32,570 nt of DNA from BOG-1112 sp964635325 (GTDB taxonomy: Bacteria > Bdellovibrionota_B > Oligoflexia > Oligoflexales > Bog-1112): contig CAZWOL010000034.1 of the NCBI GenBank assembly GCA_964635325.1, positions 1-32,570 of the forward strand, read 5' to 3'. The notes beneath the pieces are model-generated. The model made no database searches, had not been told where the DNA came from, and saw only the letters and a list, made by a program, of their open reading frames with translations. This document shows, in pieces, positions 17,330 to 25,253 of this stretch. Numbering within the stretch: position 1 is the stretch's first letter; the number at the start of each line of letters is the position of its first letter. The position numbers and the translations under genes are program-made.

Positions 17330-18670
17330 ATGTTCAGTTTTTTTAGAATTGCTTTCCGCAATGTTTTGTTAGCAAAGCGACGTACACTCTTGCTTGGCAT
17401 ATCGTTGTTCTTCGTATCTGTGATCTTCATTCTCTTGAGTTCGCTCACGAAGGGGATCACGGATCGTATGATTCAGAGCTCAACGACTTTGTCTGCTGGA
17501 CACGTGAACGTAGGAGGCTTTTTCAAAGCGAGTGCTCGTGGCTCTATCCCTCTCATCTCCGAGCGAGGACGTGTCAAAGAAGTTGTGCATCGCTTGCTGC
17601 CGGATGCGCAAATTATTGACCGTCAGCGAGGGTGGGGACGTCTGATTGGGCCTCTGTCGTCGATCAATGCAGGTCTGAGTGGCATCAACGTTGAGGATGA
17701 GCAGCGTTTTTTCAAGAGTCTGACTCTTGCTAAAGAGAGTGAGTACAAAGACAAGGGGCGAGACGAAGCTTTTGGACGTTTTGAAGATCTTGCAAAGCGT
17801 CATTCCATACTTCTCTTTGCTGGTCAGGCAAAAAAACTCGGTCTTGGTGTTGGTGATAACCTAACGATCGTTACTGAAGGAACGGGTGGGCAAACCAATT
17901 CCTTGGATTTGACTGTCGTAGCAATTGCACAAGACATTGGTATGTCGAGCAATTGGGTGGTCTTTCTGCCGCGACCAACTGTGCTCGAGCTCTATTCTGC
18001 CAAAGAAGATACGACTGGATTCATAATGGTCTATCTGAAGGATATAGCTATGGCAGAGACAAGCCTAGCTATTTTGCGTAAAGGTCTGTCTGACGAAGGT
18101 TTCCAACTGATGGATTACGATCCAAATCCCTTCTTTTTTAAATTTGAAAAGGTCATGGGTGAGGACTGGCTTGGGCAAAAACTCGATTTGACCCTGTGGA
18201 AAGATGAGATCTCCTACATGTTGTGGATCACAACGGCACTCAATTTGATTACGTTTGTGATTATTGCGATCCTAAGTTTTATCATTGCAAGCGGTATTGC
18301 CAATACAATGTGGCTAGCTGTGCGCGAACGTATCAAAGAGATCGGTACTATGCGTGCTATGGGAGCACAGAAGGAGCAAATTCTTATGATCTTCATACTC
18401 GAAGCTCTCATCTTGGGTGTGCTCTTTGTCGGAGGTGGGGCTCTCTTCAGTGCTCTACTTGTTGTTGTGCTGAATTCTCTAGCGATTCCCATTGCAAGTA
18501 GTGGGGCAAAAATCTTCCTCATGACACAGACTCTCAATTTTTCTTTGTCCTTTGGACAATTTCTAACAACGGTCATAGTGTTCTGTTCGGTTGCTGTTCT
18601 TGGGGCTTTTTTTCCAGCTCTACGTGCAGCACGTCTCAAACCTGTCGAAGCTTTGCAACAAGGAAAATAA
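17330..18670 (+). CDS. FtsX-family ABC permease (LolC/E-like), second subunit
   Basis: At 446 residues this is close to canonical LolC/LolE size. It has an N-terminal span (about 20-42), a periplasmic domain and three C-terminal spans. The coupling motif is RERIKEIGTMRAMGA after span 2, and the end has the usual AARLKPVEALQ. An early segment, TTLSAGHVNVGGFF, resembles the MacB_PCD start in homologues. It would pair with the 697-residue permease as an asymmetric LolCE-type dimer driven by the ATPase at 14541. The next gene's SD (AGGAAA, 18661-18666) lies inside its last codons. Confidence 0.88.
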   Translation: MFSFFRIAFRNVLLAKRRTLLLGISLFFVSVIFILLSSLTKGITDRMIQSSTTLSAGHVNVGGFFKASARGSIPLISERGRVKEVVHRLLPDAQIIDRQRGWGRLIGPLSSINAGLSGINVEDEQRFFKSLTLAKESEYKDKGRDEAFGRFEDLAKRHSILLFAGQAKKLGLGVGDNLTIVTEGTGGQTNSLDLTVVAIAQDIGMSSNWVVFLPRPTVLELYSAKEDTTGFIMVYLKDIAMAETSLAILRKGLSDEGFQLMDYDPNPFFFKFEKVMGEDWLGQKLDLTLWKDEISYMLWITTALNLITFVIIAILSFIIASGIANTMWLAVRERIKEIGTMRAMGAQKEQILMIFILEALILGVLFVGGGALFSALLVVVLNSLAIPIASSGAKIFLMTQTLNFSLSFGQFLTTVIVFCSVAVLGAFFPALRAARLKPVEALQQGK

Positions 18671-18674
18671 TACG

Positions 18675-19469
18675 ATGCTAAAAAAATTACTCAAAACCAT
18701 ATCCATGCTGTCGATATCTTTTGCAAGTTTTTCGCCAGTGATCCTTGCTGCAGATGCCAAGATGGATGCTAAAGAACTTGCAGATTTGGTAGCACTCATT
18801 GATGAGCGTCAACGCAGCACCGGGGACTATGAATCCGAAGTAGCTATGAAGGAAACAGAAGGCAAAACCCAAAAAGCCTTCGAGGCAGTTGTTTACCGTC
18901 GTGATGCTGATCAAAAGTGGATGATACTTTTCAACAAGCCCAAAAGTGAAAGTGGCAAGGGATACTTGCGTATCGATAAGAATCTTTTCATGTACGAACC
19001 CACACTGGGTAAATGGGAACGCAATACGGAACGCTCGAGTATTGTCGGTACCGGGTCGCAACGCTCTGATTTTGATGCGCCTAAGTTGACGCAGGAGTTT
19101 GTTGCAGAGTTTGTGGGTCTCGAGAAGCTTGGTAAGTTTAGTGTGCACCATTTGAAGCTTAAGGCTAAACCTGGGGTCGAAGTTGGTTATCCTATTCAAG
19201 ACATGTGGGTTGATGTCGCATCCAAGAACGTACTCAAACGTGAGGATCGAGCCACTTCTGAAAAACTAATGCGTACCGTCTACTATCCGGCTTGGGATAA
19301 GGTTTATTCGCAATCTAAGAAAGCGGATGTTTATGTACCCAAAGAAATTCGTATCTACGATGAAGTTGAGAAAGGCAACAGTACTATTATTGAGATTCGT
19401 AAAGTGAAACTAGAGTCCTTGCCAGTGAATATCTTCACCAAGGCTTGGATTGAATCGAAAAGCAAGTAA
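18675..19469 (+). CDS. LolA-like outer-membrane lipoprotein-sorting protein
   Basis: The 264-residue product has a signal peptide (MLKKLLKTISMLSISFASFS, cut near VILAA). Its mature domain is of the LolA-like family annotated as outer membrane lipoprotein-sorting protein. Typical elements are QKAFEAVVYRRDADQKWMI, the RIDKNLFMYEP strand, GSQRSDFDAPKL and the closing SLPVNIFTKAWIE. Such proteins are half-open beta-barrels that shield acyl chains while crossing the periplasm. Its place directly after the LolCDE-like genes suggests it receives their cargo. The sequence is not that of canonical E. coli LolA, so the cargo may be a special lipid or lipoprotein. The start at 18675 is 4 bp after the preceding stop, so coupling is likely. 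Confidence 0.85.
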   Translation: MLKKLLKTISMLSISFASFSPVILAADAKMDAKELADLVALIDERQRSTGDYESEVAMKETEGKTQKAFEAVVYRRDADQKWMILFNKPKSESGKGYLRIDKNLFMYEPTLGKWERNTERSSIVGTGSQRSDFDAPKLTQEFVAEFVGLEKLGKFSVHHLKLKAKPGVEVGYPIQDMWVDVASKNVLKREDRATSEKLMRTVYYPAWDKVYSQSKKADVYVPKEIRIYDEVEKGNSTIIEIRKVKLESLPVNIFTKAWIESKSK

Positions 19470-19481
19470 AGGAATTTCCTA

Positions 19482-20789
19482 ATGAAAGTTCTGCACTCCC
19501 TATTGGTTTTGCTGCTAAGTTCATCTTCATTTGCGGATGATTCCCGTGATGATGCAGTTTTTGGTGAGACGTCTACGCCGAAGAAAGAAGAGTCGAGTAT
19601 TCACGAAACGACTACAATCGGTGGCCGTCTCTCGGTCGACAGTGTTGGCGTTTTGCGTCAAGGTGCTAAATTCAGTGATACCTACTACGGATCTGGTGCT
19701 ACTCTTTACACATACCTTGATGCAAGTCCTAACGATGAGACGCGGGCGTTTGTTCGTATGCGTGCCATTCATCCCGATCCCTCTCTCTACTCGAGTGAGG
19801 CAGATGCAGCTTCACCCCGTTTAGACTTAGATGAGACTTGGATCAAAATTGCAGCTTGGGACAAACGAGCCTTTTTTACAATCGGACGCCAACATGTGAA
19901 GTGGGGGACCGGACGCTTTTGGAATCCAAGCGATGTACTTGCGCCTTCTGCAAAAGATCCGCTAGCTGTTTATGACTATCGTTTAGGGAGCAACCTAGTC
20001 AAATTTCACTACCCTCTAGAAAAGGAGGGTTCCAACCTCTATGTGATTGCTGATGTCGATCACCTTAACACCAACAACAGCCCTGGTATTGCTGTCCGTG
20101 CAGAAATTCTTATTCGGCAAACCGAATGGTCTGTGACAGGCTATCATCGCGATCATAAGAAGACGATGCTAGCGTTTGATCTGTCAAAGGATATAGGGCC
20201 CTTTGATTGGAGAGGTGAGTTTGTCGCTTCTAAAAATAATTCTATGAATTTTTACAAAACTTCAGATGCAGACAACTCGGTAGCGAGTGTCTACTCTCGA
20301 AAAGATAAGTGGATCTTTCAGTTTATTGAGGGAATGCAGTATCTTCTTCCTTATGGGGATCAAAAGCATATTCAATTTGAACTTGAGTATTTCTTTAACG
20401 ACATGGGTTACCGTAATCGTAATTTGGAATATGTGGCATTAAAAATGGGAGATGCTCAGCGCCTCTATGCAGGACGTCAGTACCTTGGATTTTTGATGGG
20501 AATACCGAAGCCAGGTAACTGGCAGAATAGCTCTATCTATTTGAGCAGTCTCTACAATATGAGTGACAGTAGCGGACTAAATCGTATGTCGTTGCAGACT
20601 AGGTTTTTTAAGGAGGCTTTGTTAGAGCTGTGGGCAAGTTCTTCTTATGGTGCTGATGGTGAATTTAGTTTCGCAACAACTCCCACACGTGCTAGCAGTC
20701 AGGCGCCCGGAGGTGAAAGTTTGTCGACCACATTTGCAACGAATGGCGTAAGCCGAGCTTTAGGTGCAAGTGTTTCCATGAATTTTTAA
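19482..20789 (+). CDS. outer-membrane beta-barrel protein of the exporter cassette
   Basis: The 435-residue protein has a signal peptide (MKVLHSLLVLLLSSSSFA) and a long series of amphipathic strands. It ends in ASVSMNF, whose terminal Phe is typical of BAM-inserted barrels. The FFTIGRQHVKWGTGRFWNPS segment (about 144-163) is shared by many uncharacterised barrels (DUF1302-like) found beside lipid-transport genes. It starts 12 bp after the LolA-like gene with AAAGGA as SD and is the last gene of the five-gene run. Inferred role: outer-membrane acceptor or exit for the cargo carried by the LolA-like protein. Confidence 0.8.
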   Translation: MKVLHSLLVLLLSSSSFADDSRDDAVFGETSTPKKEESSIHETTTIGGRLSVDSVGVLRQGAKFSDTYYGSGATLYTYLDASPNDETRAFVRMRAIHPDPSLYSSEADAASPRLDLDETWIKIAAWDKRAFFTIGRQHVKWGTGRFWNPSDVLAPSAKDPLAVYDYRLGSNLVKFHYPLEKEGSNLYVIADVDHLNTNNSPGIAVRAEILIRQTEWSVTGYHRDHKKTMLAFDLSKDIGPFDWRGEFVASKNNSMNFYKTSDADNSVASVYSRKDKWIFQFIEGMQYLLPYGDQKHIQFELEYFFNDMGYRNRNLEYVALKMGDAQRLYAGRQYLGFLMGIPKPGNWQNSSIYLSSLYNMSDSSGLNRMSLQTRFFKEALLELWASSSYGADGEFSFATTPTRASSQAPGGESLSTTFATNGVSRALGASVSMNF

Positions 20790-20850
20790 CATTCCCTACC
20801 AAGAATTCTCCATCCATAGGCAATGAATGACGTTAGGAGTGAATTGGCAA

Positions 20851-20880
20851 AGACAAAAATGATAAAAATCATTTTTGTCT
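20851..20880. terminator. perfect A/T-rich palindrome, possible bidirectional terminator or operator
   Basis: AGACAAAAATGAT (20851-20863), loop AAAA, then ATCATTTTTGTCT (20868-20880): a perfect 13-bp stem 61 bp after the barrel gene stop. The T-run is inside the 3' arm rather than after it, so it is not a textbook terminator. The core ATGATAAAAATCAT could equally be a protein-binding site. Confidence 0.45.
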
Positions 20881-21004
20881 AAGTTCGAATCGAAAAATCC
20901 GACTGTTTTTCCGCTAAACTTCACTTTTCCAAATATATTGCGATGAGATGTCATTCCGGCAAGAGAGTCGTGAGTATGTACTAAGTTGTTTTTCAAGGAT
21001 TTTA

Positions 21005-21252
21005 CAGTTTGAGCAGCGCTTCCCGGTCAACCCGGAAAACCTAGTCTAACAGTGTTTCTATTTCGGCGATTTCGTAATGTTTTTTGTTGAGCCACAAGGG
21101 TTTCGAGGTGCTCCATGCTGATAAAAATATAACAGACTGTGCAGCAAGGCAGCGACACTGGGATTCTTTACGAAGAAAGATTTTTTTGATCCTTTATTAT
21201 CCTTGCAGGACTAAGGAAACATTTTTGACCGGGAATTGCTGCAGTTTGAGCA
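21005..21252. repeat. paired direct and inverted repeats flanking about 190 bp
   Basis: GCAGCGCTTCCCGGTCAA (21013-21030) matches the reverse complement of TTGACCGGGAATTGCTGC (21225-21242) at 16 of 18 positions. CAGTTTGAGCA also occurs directly at 21005-21015 and 21242-21252. The arrangement suggests a decayed small element or duplicated binding sites; no transposase is seen between them. Confidence 0.45.
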
Positions 21253-21434
21253 TACTGACCTATTCCTTTCGTATATACCACGAAGGAAAAAGAAGCAACG
21301 ATAGGGGGGAGAGCGATTGGCCCCTGGAAGAGTATCGTACTCTTTTCTTACACGGGTCCCCCTATATGAGAACCAAACGGGTTTGATTTATGGGAGTTCC
21401 TCTTTTGGTTTGCAAACACAGCTCCAAGGCTCGC

Positions 21435-22976
21435 TTATCTATGCTTGGGGATCGGCTCAGATCGGAAGGTTTGGCTATTCTTAGGATCAAGAAACCCTAA
21501 GCGGTAGGCCTCGATTTGCTCATGCCTAATCGGGTCCCTTACTATTTTCTTCCCATCACCTGTCGCAATTTTTACTAAGTCTTGATTTGATGTTCCTGAC
21601 GGTAACGTATTTTTTAGGTAAATCAAATAAGATATCGCTAACGGTGCAGCATATGAGCTTGATATGCCAGATTCATCTACAACGAGTCCCCGCGAAATTC
21701 CATTCATAGAAAACTTAACTCCGCATTCGGGTTGCACAGTATTTCCCTCATTATCCATCTCAGCATGCGGCCCCATGTTGATCACTATATCCATACATTG
21801 TGTTGATTGCTGAAATTTTGGAGAAATCAAAGCTAAATTTTCTGAGCCATCTTTAGAAATGCCAGAGTCAACATGGCTCGCAGCAGCTACCCGCAAAGAA
21901 TTTCCAAAATGTTGGCAATCGATAGCATTGTCACGTCTAACAGAAGCTAGATTATAATTCTCACTCCCTATAGCTTGAACAACGATCAAGTCTGGATTTT
22001 CATATACTGGCTTGATAAATTCTTCAATTTCAATCGCGAGTATTTTTTCTGCAATCGGTCTCAAATTTGGGGTACCTTGAGGGCAATTTCTCTTTAGAGA
22101 ATCTAAATAATATTGCACGTTATTTGAAAAAGAAAAGTTCGCAAAATTGAGCTTATATTTTTTTGCTATTTCAATGATACCCGAAGCTTGGTTGGAAAAG
22201 TACGTTCGCAGCTTTTCTTCCCATTGTGAATTCTGATTCAATATACAGCGTTCTAATCCTATATAGCTAAACATATTCTCTAAACTTCCCCATTCTGCCA
22301 AAACAAATTGTGCGTTGGGATTGTACTCAGCCAGCTTCGTAAATATACGAGTCCCGTGACCACCGCTCAAAGAAGGCTCCTCGGGGCGATCGGCAAAGGA
22401 AAAGGGCCTTTTCTCTAATTTTTGGAGGATCGTTGGAAAGAGATCTGCAAAAAAATCTGATGGAAACCCAGAGAAATTGTGGTCAAGATAGTCTGTCATT
22501 TTAAAAACAGCGCTATTGACCGACAATTTCTCTCGGACTCGTACCAACTGACCATCAGTATCTGTTTCCAAAAAATCAAGGACCCGTGATTTATGCCGTG
22601 TGTACGCTGGTACATGCATAGTGGAGTCGAAAACTAAAATTCTTTGACCCTCACTTTCTGTTTTCACGGGGGCCGGCTGAAAGGAAATATTATTATAAAG
22701 ACAAAGGTCGTAAAAAGGGGAATGTGCAGAGTCTTCTTGGCTACATACAGGCAACTTTTCCAGAAAACTATGAAGATAGGAACGACCATCTTCGATCAAC
22801 TTTTGGAACTTTGTAGATGTCCTGCTATCGCAAGTGACGCCACCAGTGTCCTTTTCCAAGCCCTGCTTCGGGAGCTCGGTGTCGAGTATGGAAGTGGAGC
22901 GGACCGGCTGAGGCCGACATGATGCTTCGACCTGTAAAAGCATCAAGGTGACTACTATTCTAAAAAGATCTGACAT
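21435..22976 (-). CDS. diverged subtilisin-like (S8) serine protease, exported
   Basis: The 513-residue protein has an export signal (MSDLFRIVVTLMLLQVEASC) and a diverged S8 peptidase domain. The catalytic set is recognisable in order: Asp117 in ILVFDST, His207 in SGGHGTRI, an Asn of the oxyanion type in QAIGSEN (340) and Ser441 in ISSSYAAPLAISYLIY. NSLRVAAASHVDSG corresponds to the strand before the active-site region. Spacing between motifs is longer than in subtilisin, and the first 110 residues form a Cys-containing pro-region. The ATG at 22976 has AGGGG 4 nt upstream, whereas the upstream ATG at 22991 has no SD. It lies 28 bp downstream of the Hint gene, so both are probably in one operon with the 23867 gene. 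A lipoprotein anchor at EASC is possible but not canonical. Confidence 0.75.
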   Translation of the reverse strand: MSDLFRIVVTLMLLQVEASCRPQPVRSTSILDTELPKQGLEKDTGGVTCDSRTSTKFQKLIEDGRSYLHSFLEKLPVCSQEDSAHSPFYDLCLYNNISFQPAPVKTESEGQRILVFDSTMHVPAYTRHKSRVLDFLETDTDGQLVRVREKLSVNSAVFKMTDYLDHNFSGFPSDFFADLFPTILQKLEKRPFSFADRPEEPSLSGGHGTRIFTKLAEYNPNAQFVLAEWGSLENMFSYIGLERCILNQNSQWEEKLRTYFSNQASGIIEIAKKYKLNFANFSFSNNVQYYLDSLKRNCPQGTPNLRPIAEKILAIEIEEFIKPVYENPDLIVVQAIGSENYNLASVRRDNAIDCQHFGNSLRVAAASHVDSGISKDGSENLALISPKFQQSTQCMDIVINMGPHAEMDNEGNTVQPECGVKFSMNGISRGLVVDESGISSSYAAPLAISYLIYLKNTLPSGTSNQDLVKIATGDGKKIVRDPIRHEQIEAYRLGFLDPKNSQTFRSEPIPKHR

Positions 22977-23004
22977 TTTTCCCCTTGCCATCTTAAAAAA
23001 TCAT

Positions 23005-23814
23005 TTAATGACTTATTGGTCCCACATAAACAGATCTTACTTGTTCTTCAGATGCGTTTTCGAAGAGAGCATCTCCTACCAAAATTGTTTCAGCAAATAG
23101 CATGTGAGAGTGAAATTGTTTTCCTTTAAGAAATACGTTGTAAACTTCTTCTTTGGTCTCCATTTGCGAAATCGCAACGAGGGTCACTTTCTCATTTTTG
23201 ATGTTGACAAAAGTATCCCCAACTTTCACGTCTTTCGCATCAACCAGGTAGCCGCTAGCCAAAACCAAAGAATGGTTACCTGTCAAGGTCAATACGCTAC
23301 CATCATCCATAGTGAGTACAAAAATGGGAGCGTTTTCCACTCCTGAACTCCACACCTTAATTTCCGAAACATCGAGAGAAATATCTTGAGTTGTTGCATT
23401 TTTTGAAAGTGTGACGATATTAAAGAACTGTCTTCGAAGGGTCACCTCTTCAATCTTTTCCCAAGACCGTCTTCCCGTTGCCTTATCCTCTACAAAGATC
23501 CGAGTCCCTTTCAAAAAGCAACTACAAAAACACCAGCCATGATAGTCGCGATCTCTTCCAATCTCATCATCATCTGAACAGATAGGAACGATCTCCTTGC
23601 CATCTGTGCCAGTCAAAGCCTGGTTTCTTTCTTGCTCAGTGATACAACCATCCCTATAAACTTTGGCAATGCGTTTTTTACATTTTTCATGATCCGTAAA
23701 CCCAGAGCAATGCTGCTTGTAGGCCGCATCGAACTTTTCTGCAAAGCTTGTTGAGGAACCGAGGACGCTCAGAACGAGTACTAAAGTTGCGAATGTTTGA
23801 CGATACAATTTCAT
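23005..23814 (-). CDS. secreted Hint-domain (intein/Hedgehog fold) protein
   Basis: The 269-residue protein has a signal peptide (MKLYRQTFATLVLVLSVLGSSTSFA), a Cys-rich pre-domain (26-98) and a Hint domain from Cys99. Block A is CFLKGTRIFVEDKATGRRSW (99-118). Block B is LTLTGNHSLVLASG, with the TxxH motif at Thr178 and His181, followed by YLVDAKDVKVGDTFV. The late block is VYNVFLKGKQFHSHMLFAET (224-243). The terminal His-Asn of inteins is absent (ILVGDALFEN), so protein splicing is not expected; Hedgehog-type N-S shift and cleavage or release at Cys99 remains possible. A short tail follows. The SD AAGGAG precedes the ATG at 23814 by 5 nt. It sits between a secreted orphan and an S8-like protease, suggesting a shared maturation or toxin-like function. 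Confidence 0.8.
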   Translation of the reverse strand: MKLYRQTFATLVLVLSVLGSSTSFAEKFDAAYKQHCSGFTDHEKCKKRIAKVYRDGCITEQERNQALTGTDGKEIVPICSDDDEIGRDRDYHGWCFCSCFLKGTRIFVEDKATGRRSWEKIEEVTLRRQFFNIVTLSKNATTQDISLDVSEIKVWSSGVENAPIFVLTMDDGSVLTLTGNHSLVLASGYLVDAKDVKVGDTFVNIKNEKVTLVAISQMETKEEVYNVFLKGKQFHSHMLFAETILVGDALFENASEEQVRSVYVGPISH

Positions 23815-23866
23815 AAAAACTCCTTACAAATTGGTTATCTACTTGATATTTAAATTAAAAATTTAG

Positions 23867-24946
23867 CTAATGAGTAAAGGATGCACACGGTACTGCGGCG
23901 ACAAGGCTCCAATCTTCTACAGCAGGGATGGGAGCTAGATCAGCCAGTACGTAAGTCCTATATTGTTCTTCAGTAATATACCCAAAAGTGAGTGCCCGAG
24001 CCTGATGTCGAGCGCATTTGCTGTTAGGATTTACTGTAGGCATAGGTAGAGGAGAAGGACTGTCAATTTGAATTTCTTTAAACTTTGGCAAGGTGAAAGA
24101 AAAATCTCGTTTCACACCATCACCTGTTACTGTTGAAATTCGAATTTTGTCATTCTTGGTATTATCCGTCCTGACCATATCGATAATATGGTCTCCACCG
24201 CTGTAGATAACCTCACCTTCATCAAGCAATTCCCCAGTTTCATGGCCAGAATTTAATTTGTGGATGTTATCCGGGGCGGTTAAAACGGATAAGTTGTCAC
24301 CAACCCAACGAACTTTTACAGACTTTAGATGTCTCGTACCAACATCTTGATACATGACGTGAACACCAAACTGGTACATGTCTTCATCTTCAAGGATTGG
24401 ATAAGCGAAAGTTCCGCTGTTTCTGTTTATCATGCATTTTGCCCATGCCTCGACTATATCCTTATTGACAATGCGGGTTGTAAGATGAGCTTCTTCCTCT
24501 AGCATTTCCTGATAGGCCGATGATCCACAGTTGCTCTGAAAGTAGTCTAATATTTCCAGCTTCTTCTTTTTCAAAGAATTGATGCGATCATCTTCACTGC
24601 TCGTTCCGCTTTGACTGCTTTGACCGTAATCGGCATCAGCACCAAAAAGGCCATAGCTGACCCCAGCGCTGCCGCCAGCATTGCTAATTTTGCTTGATGT
24701 CTTCTTAGCATAGTCTCTTGCAAATGAATCGAAGTTTGAATCGGAAAGTTTGTATTCTTTGGCAATTGAACAGAACTGTTGATGCTTAACTAATTGGTGT
24801 TTCTTCGAATTATTCGAGGCAAGATCATCTCTCACTCCTTCACGAAGAATATTGTTACAATTGTCATATGTAAATGACGCATTGACAGAAAAAGAAAGAA
24901 AAGAAAGACTTACTAAAACCCCTTTAATTAACACATACAACTCCAT
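23867..24946 (-). CDS. secreted protein of unknown function, first gene of the Hint/protease unit
   Basis: I do not recognise the family. From the ATG at 24946 the product has 359 residues with a signal peptide (MELYVLIKGVLVSLSFLSFS, cut near VNA). The mature part has an N-terminal helical segment with Cys, a Gly/Ser-rich stretch (SNAGGSAGVSYGLFGADADY), a Lys-rich helix and a C-terminal beta-rich domain with KVRWVGDNLSVLTAPDN and YSGGDHIIDMVRTDN. Near the C-terminus YITEEQ echoes CITEQE in the Hint protein, perhaps a shared short motif. The frame extends upstream to a TTG at 24991, but only 24946 gives a clean signal peptide; neither has a good SD. It lies 52 bp before the Hint gene and is divergent from the XRE operon. 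Confidence 0.7.
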   Translation of the reverse strand: MELYVLIKGVLVSLSFLSFSVNASFTYDNCNNILREGVRDDLASNNSKKHQLVKHQQFCSIAKEYKLSDSNFDSFARDYAKKTSSKISNAGGSAGVSYGLFGADADYGQSSQSGTSSEDDRINSLKKKKLEILDYFQSNCGSSAYQEMLEEEAHLTTRIVNKDIVEAWAKCMINRNSGTFAYPILEDEDMYQFGVHVMYQDVGTRHLKSVKVRWVGDNLSVLTAPDNIHKLNSGHETGELLDEGEVIYSGGDHIIDMVRTDNTKNDKIRISTVTGDGVKRDFSFTLPKFKEIQIDSPSPLPMPTVNPNSKCARHQARALTFGYITEEQYRTYVLADLAPIPAVEDWSLVAAVPCASFTH

Positions 24947-25253
24947 TGATGGTAAATTAAAATCTAAAAAACAACCTCCATCGTCTATCAACTTGGTGTG
25001 CGATCGTGGCGTGCTGACAGAGTCTTTAAACTCCTTTGGAACGATTATGTCAACAAGCTCGATGGTCTAATTTTTAGACTAAAAGTCATTAATAACATCA
25101 GAAGCTTAGATAAATGCCGCCTTCTCTGAGGGACCATTTTTTTATTTCTATTGTCCTTTATTTAAGAGAGCTGCATATTGCAATCTGCCAGATGCTATCG
25201 CCTCGACTTATAAATACACTGGCCAGTTAGGATTCCATCGTTTAGGTACAAAT
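24947..25253. promoter_or_regulatory. shared control region between divergent accessory units
   Basis: This 307-bp stretch carries the promoters of both units. GTCTAATTTTTAGAC (25065-25079) is a perfect palindrome near the middle and a candidate operator. TATAAA (25209-25214), 40 bp before the XRE start, is a good -10 candidate, but no clear -35 is seen at standard spacing. AGG about 7 nt before the ATG at 25254 is a weak SD. Confidence 0.45.

Larger units (their letters stand above)
20790..21434. other. 645-bp non-coding region between convergent units, repeats only
   Basis: No gene is supported. It holds the palindrome at 20851-20880 and paired repeats at 21005-21252. A short plus-strand frame (about 21308-21482, running into the 3' end of the protease gene) encodes barrel-like sequence such as TGLIYGSSSFGLQTQLQG and may be a relic of an outer-membrane protein gene. 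The region marks the change from the exporter cassette to the accessory block. Confidence 0.5.

Noticed and set aside
21084..21386. 100-codon plus-strand frame in the non-coding region
   Set aside because: No SD, no recognisable domain, odd composition; treated as chance or part of a degraded sequence.
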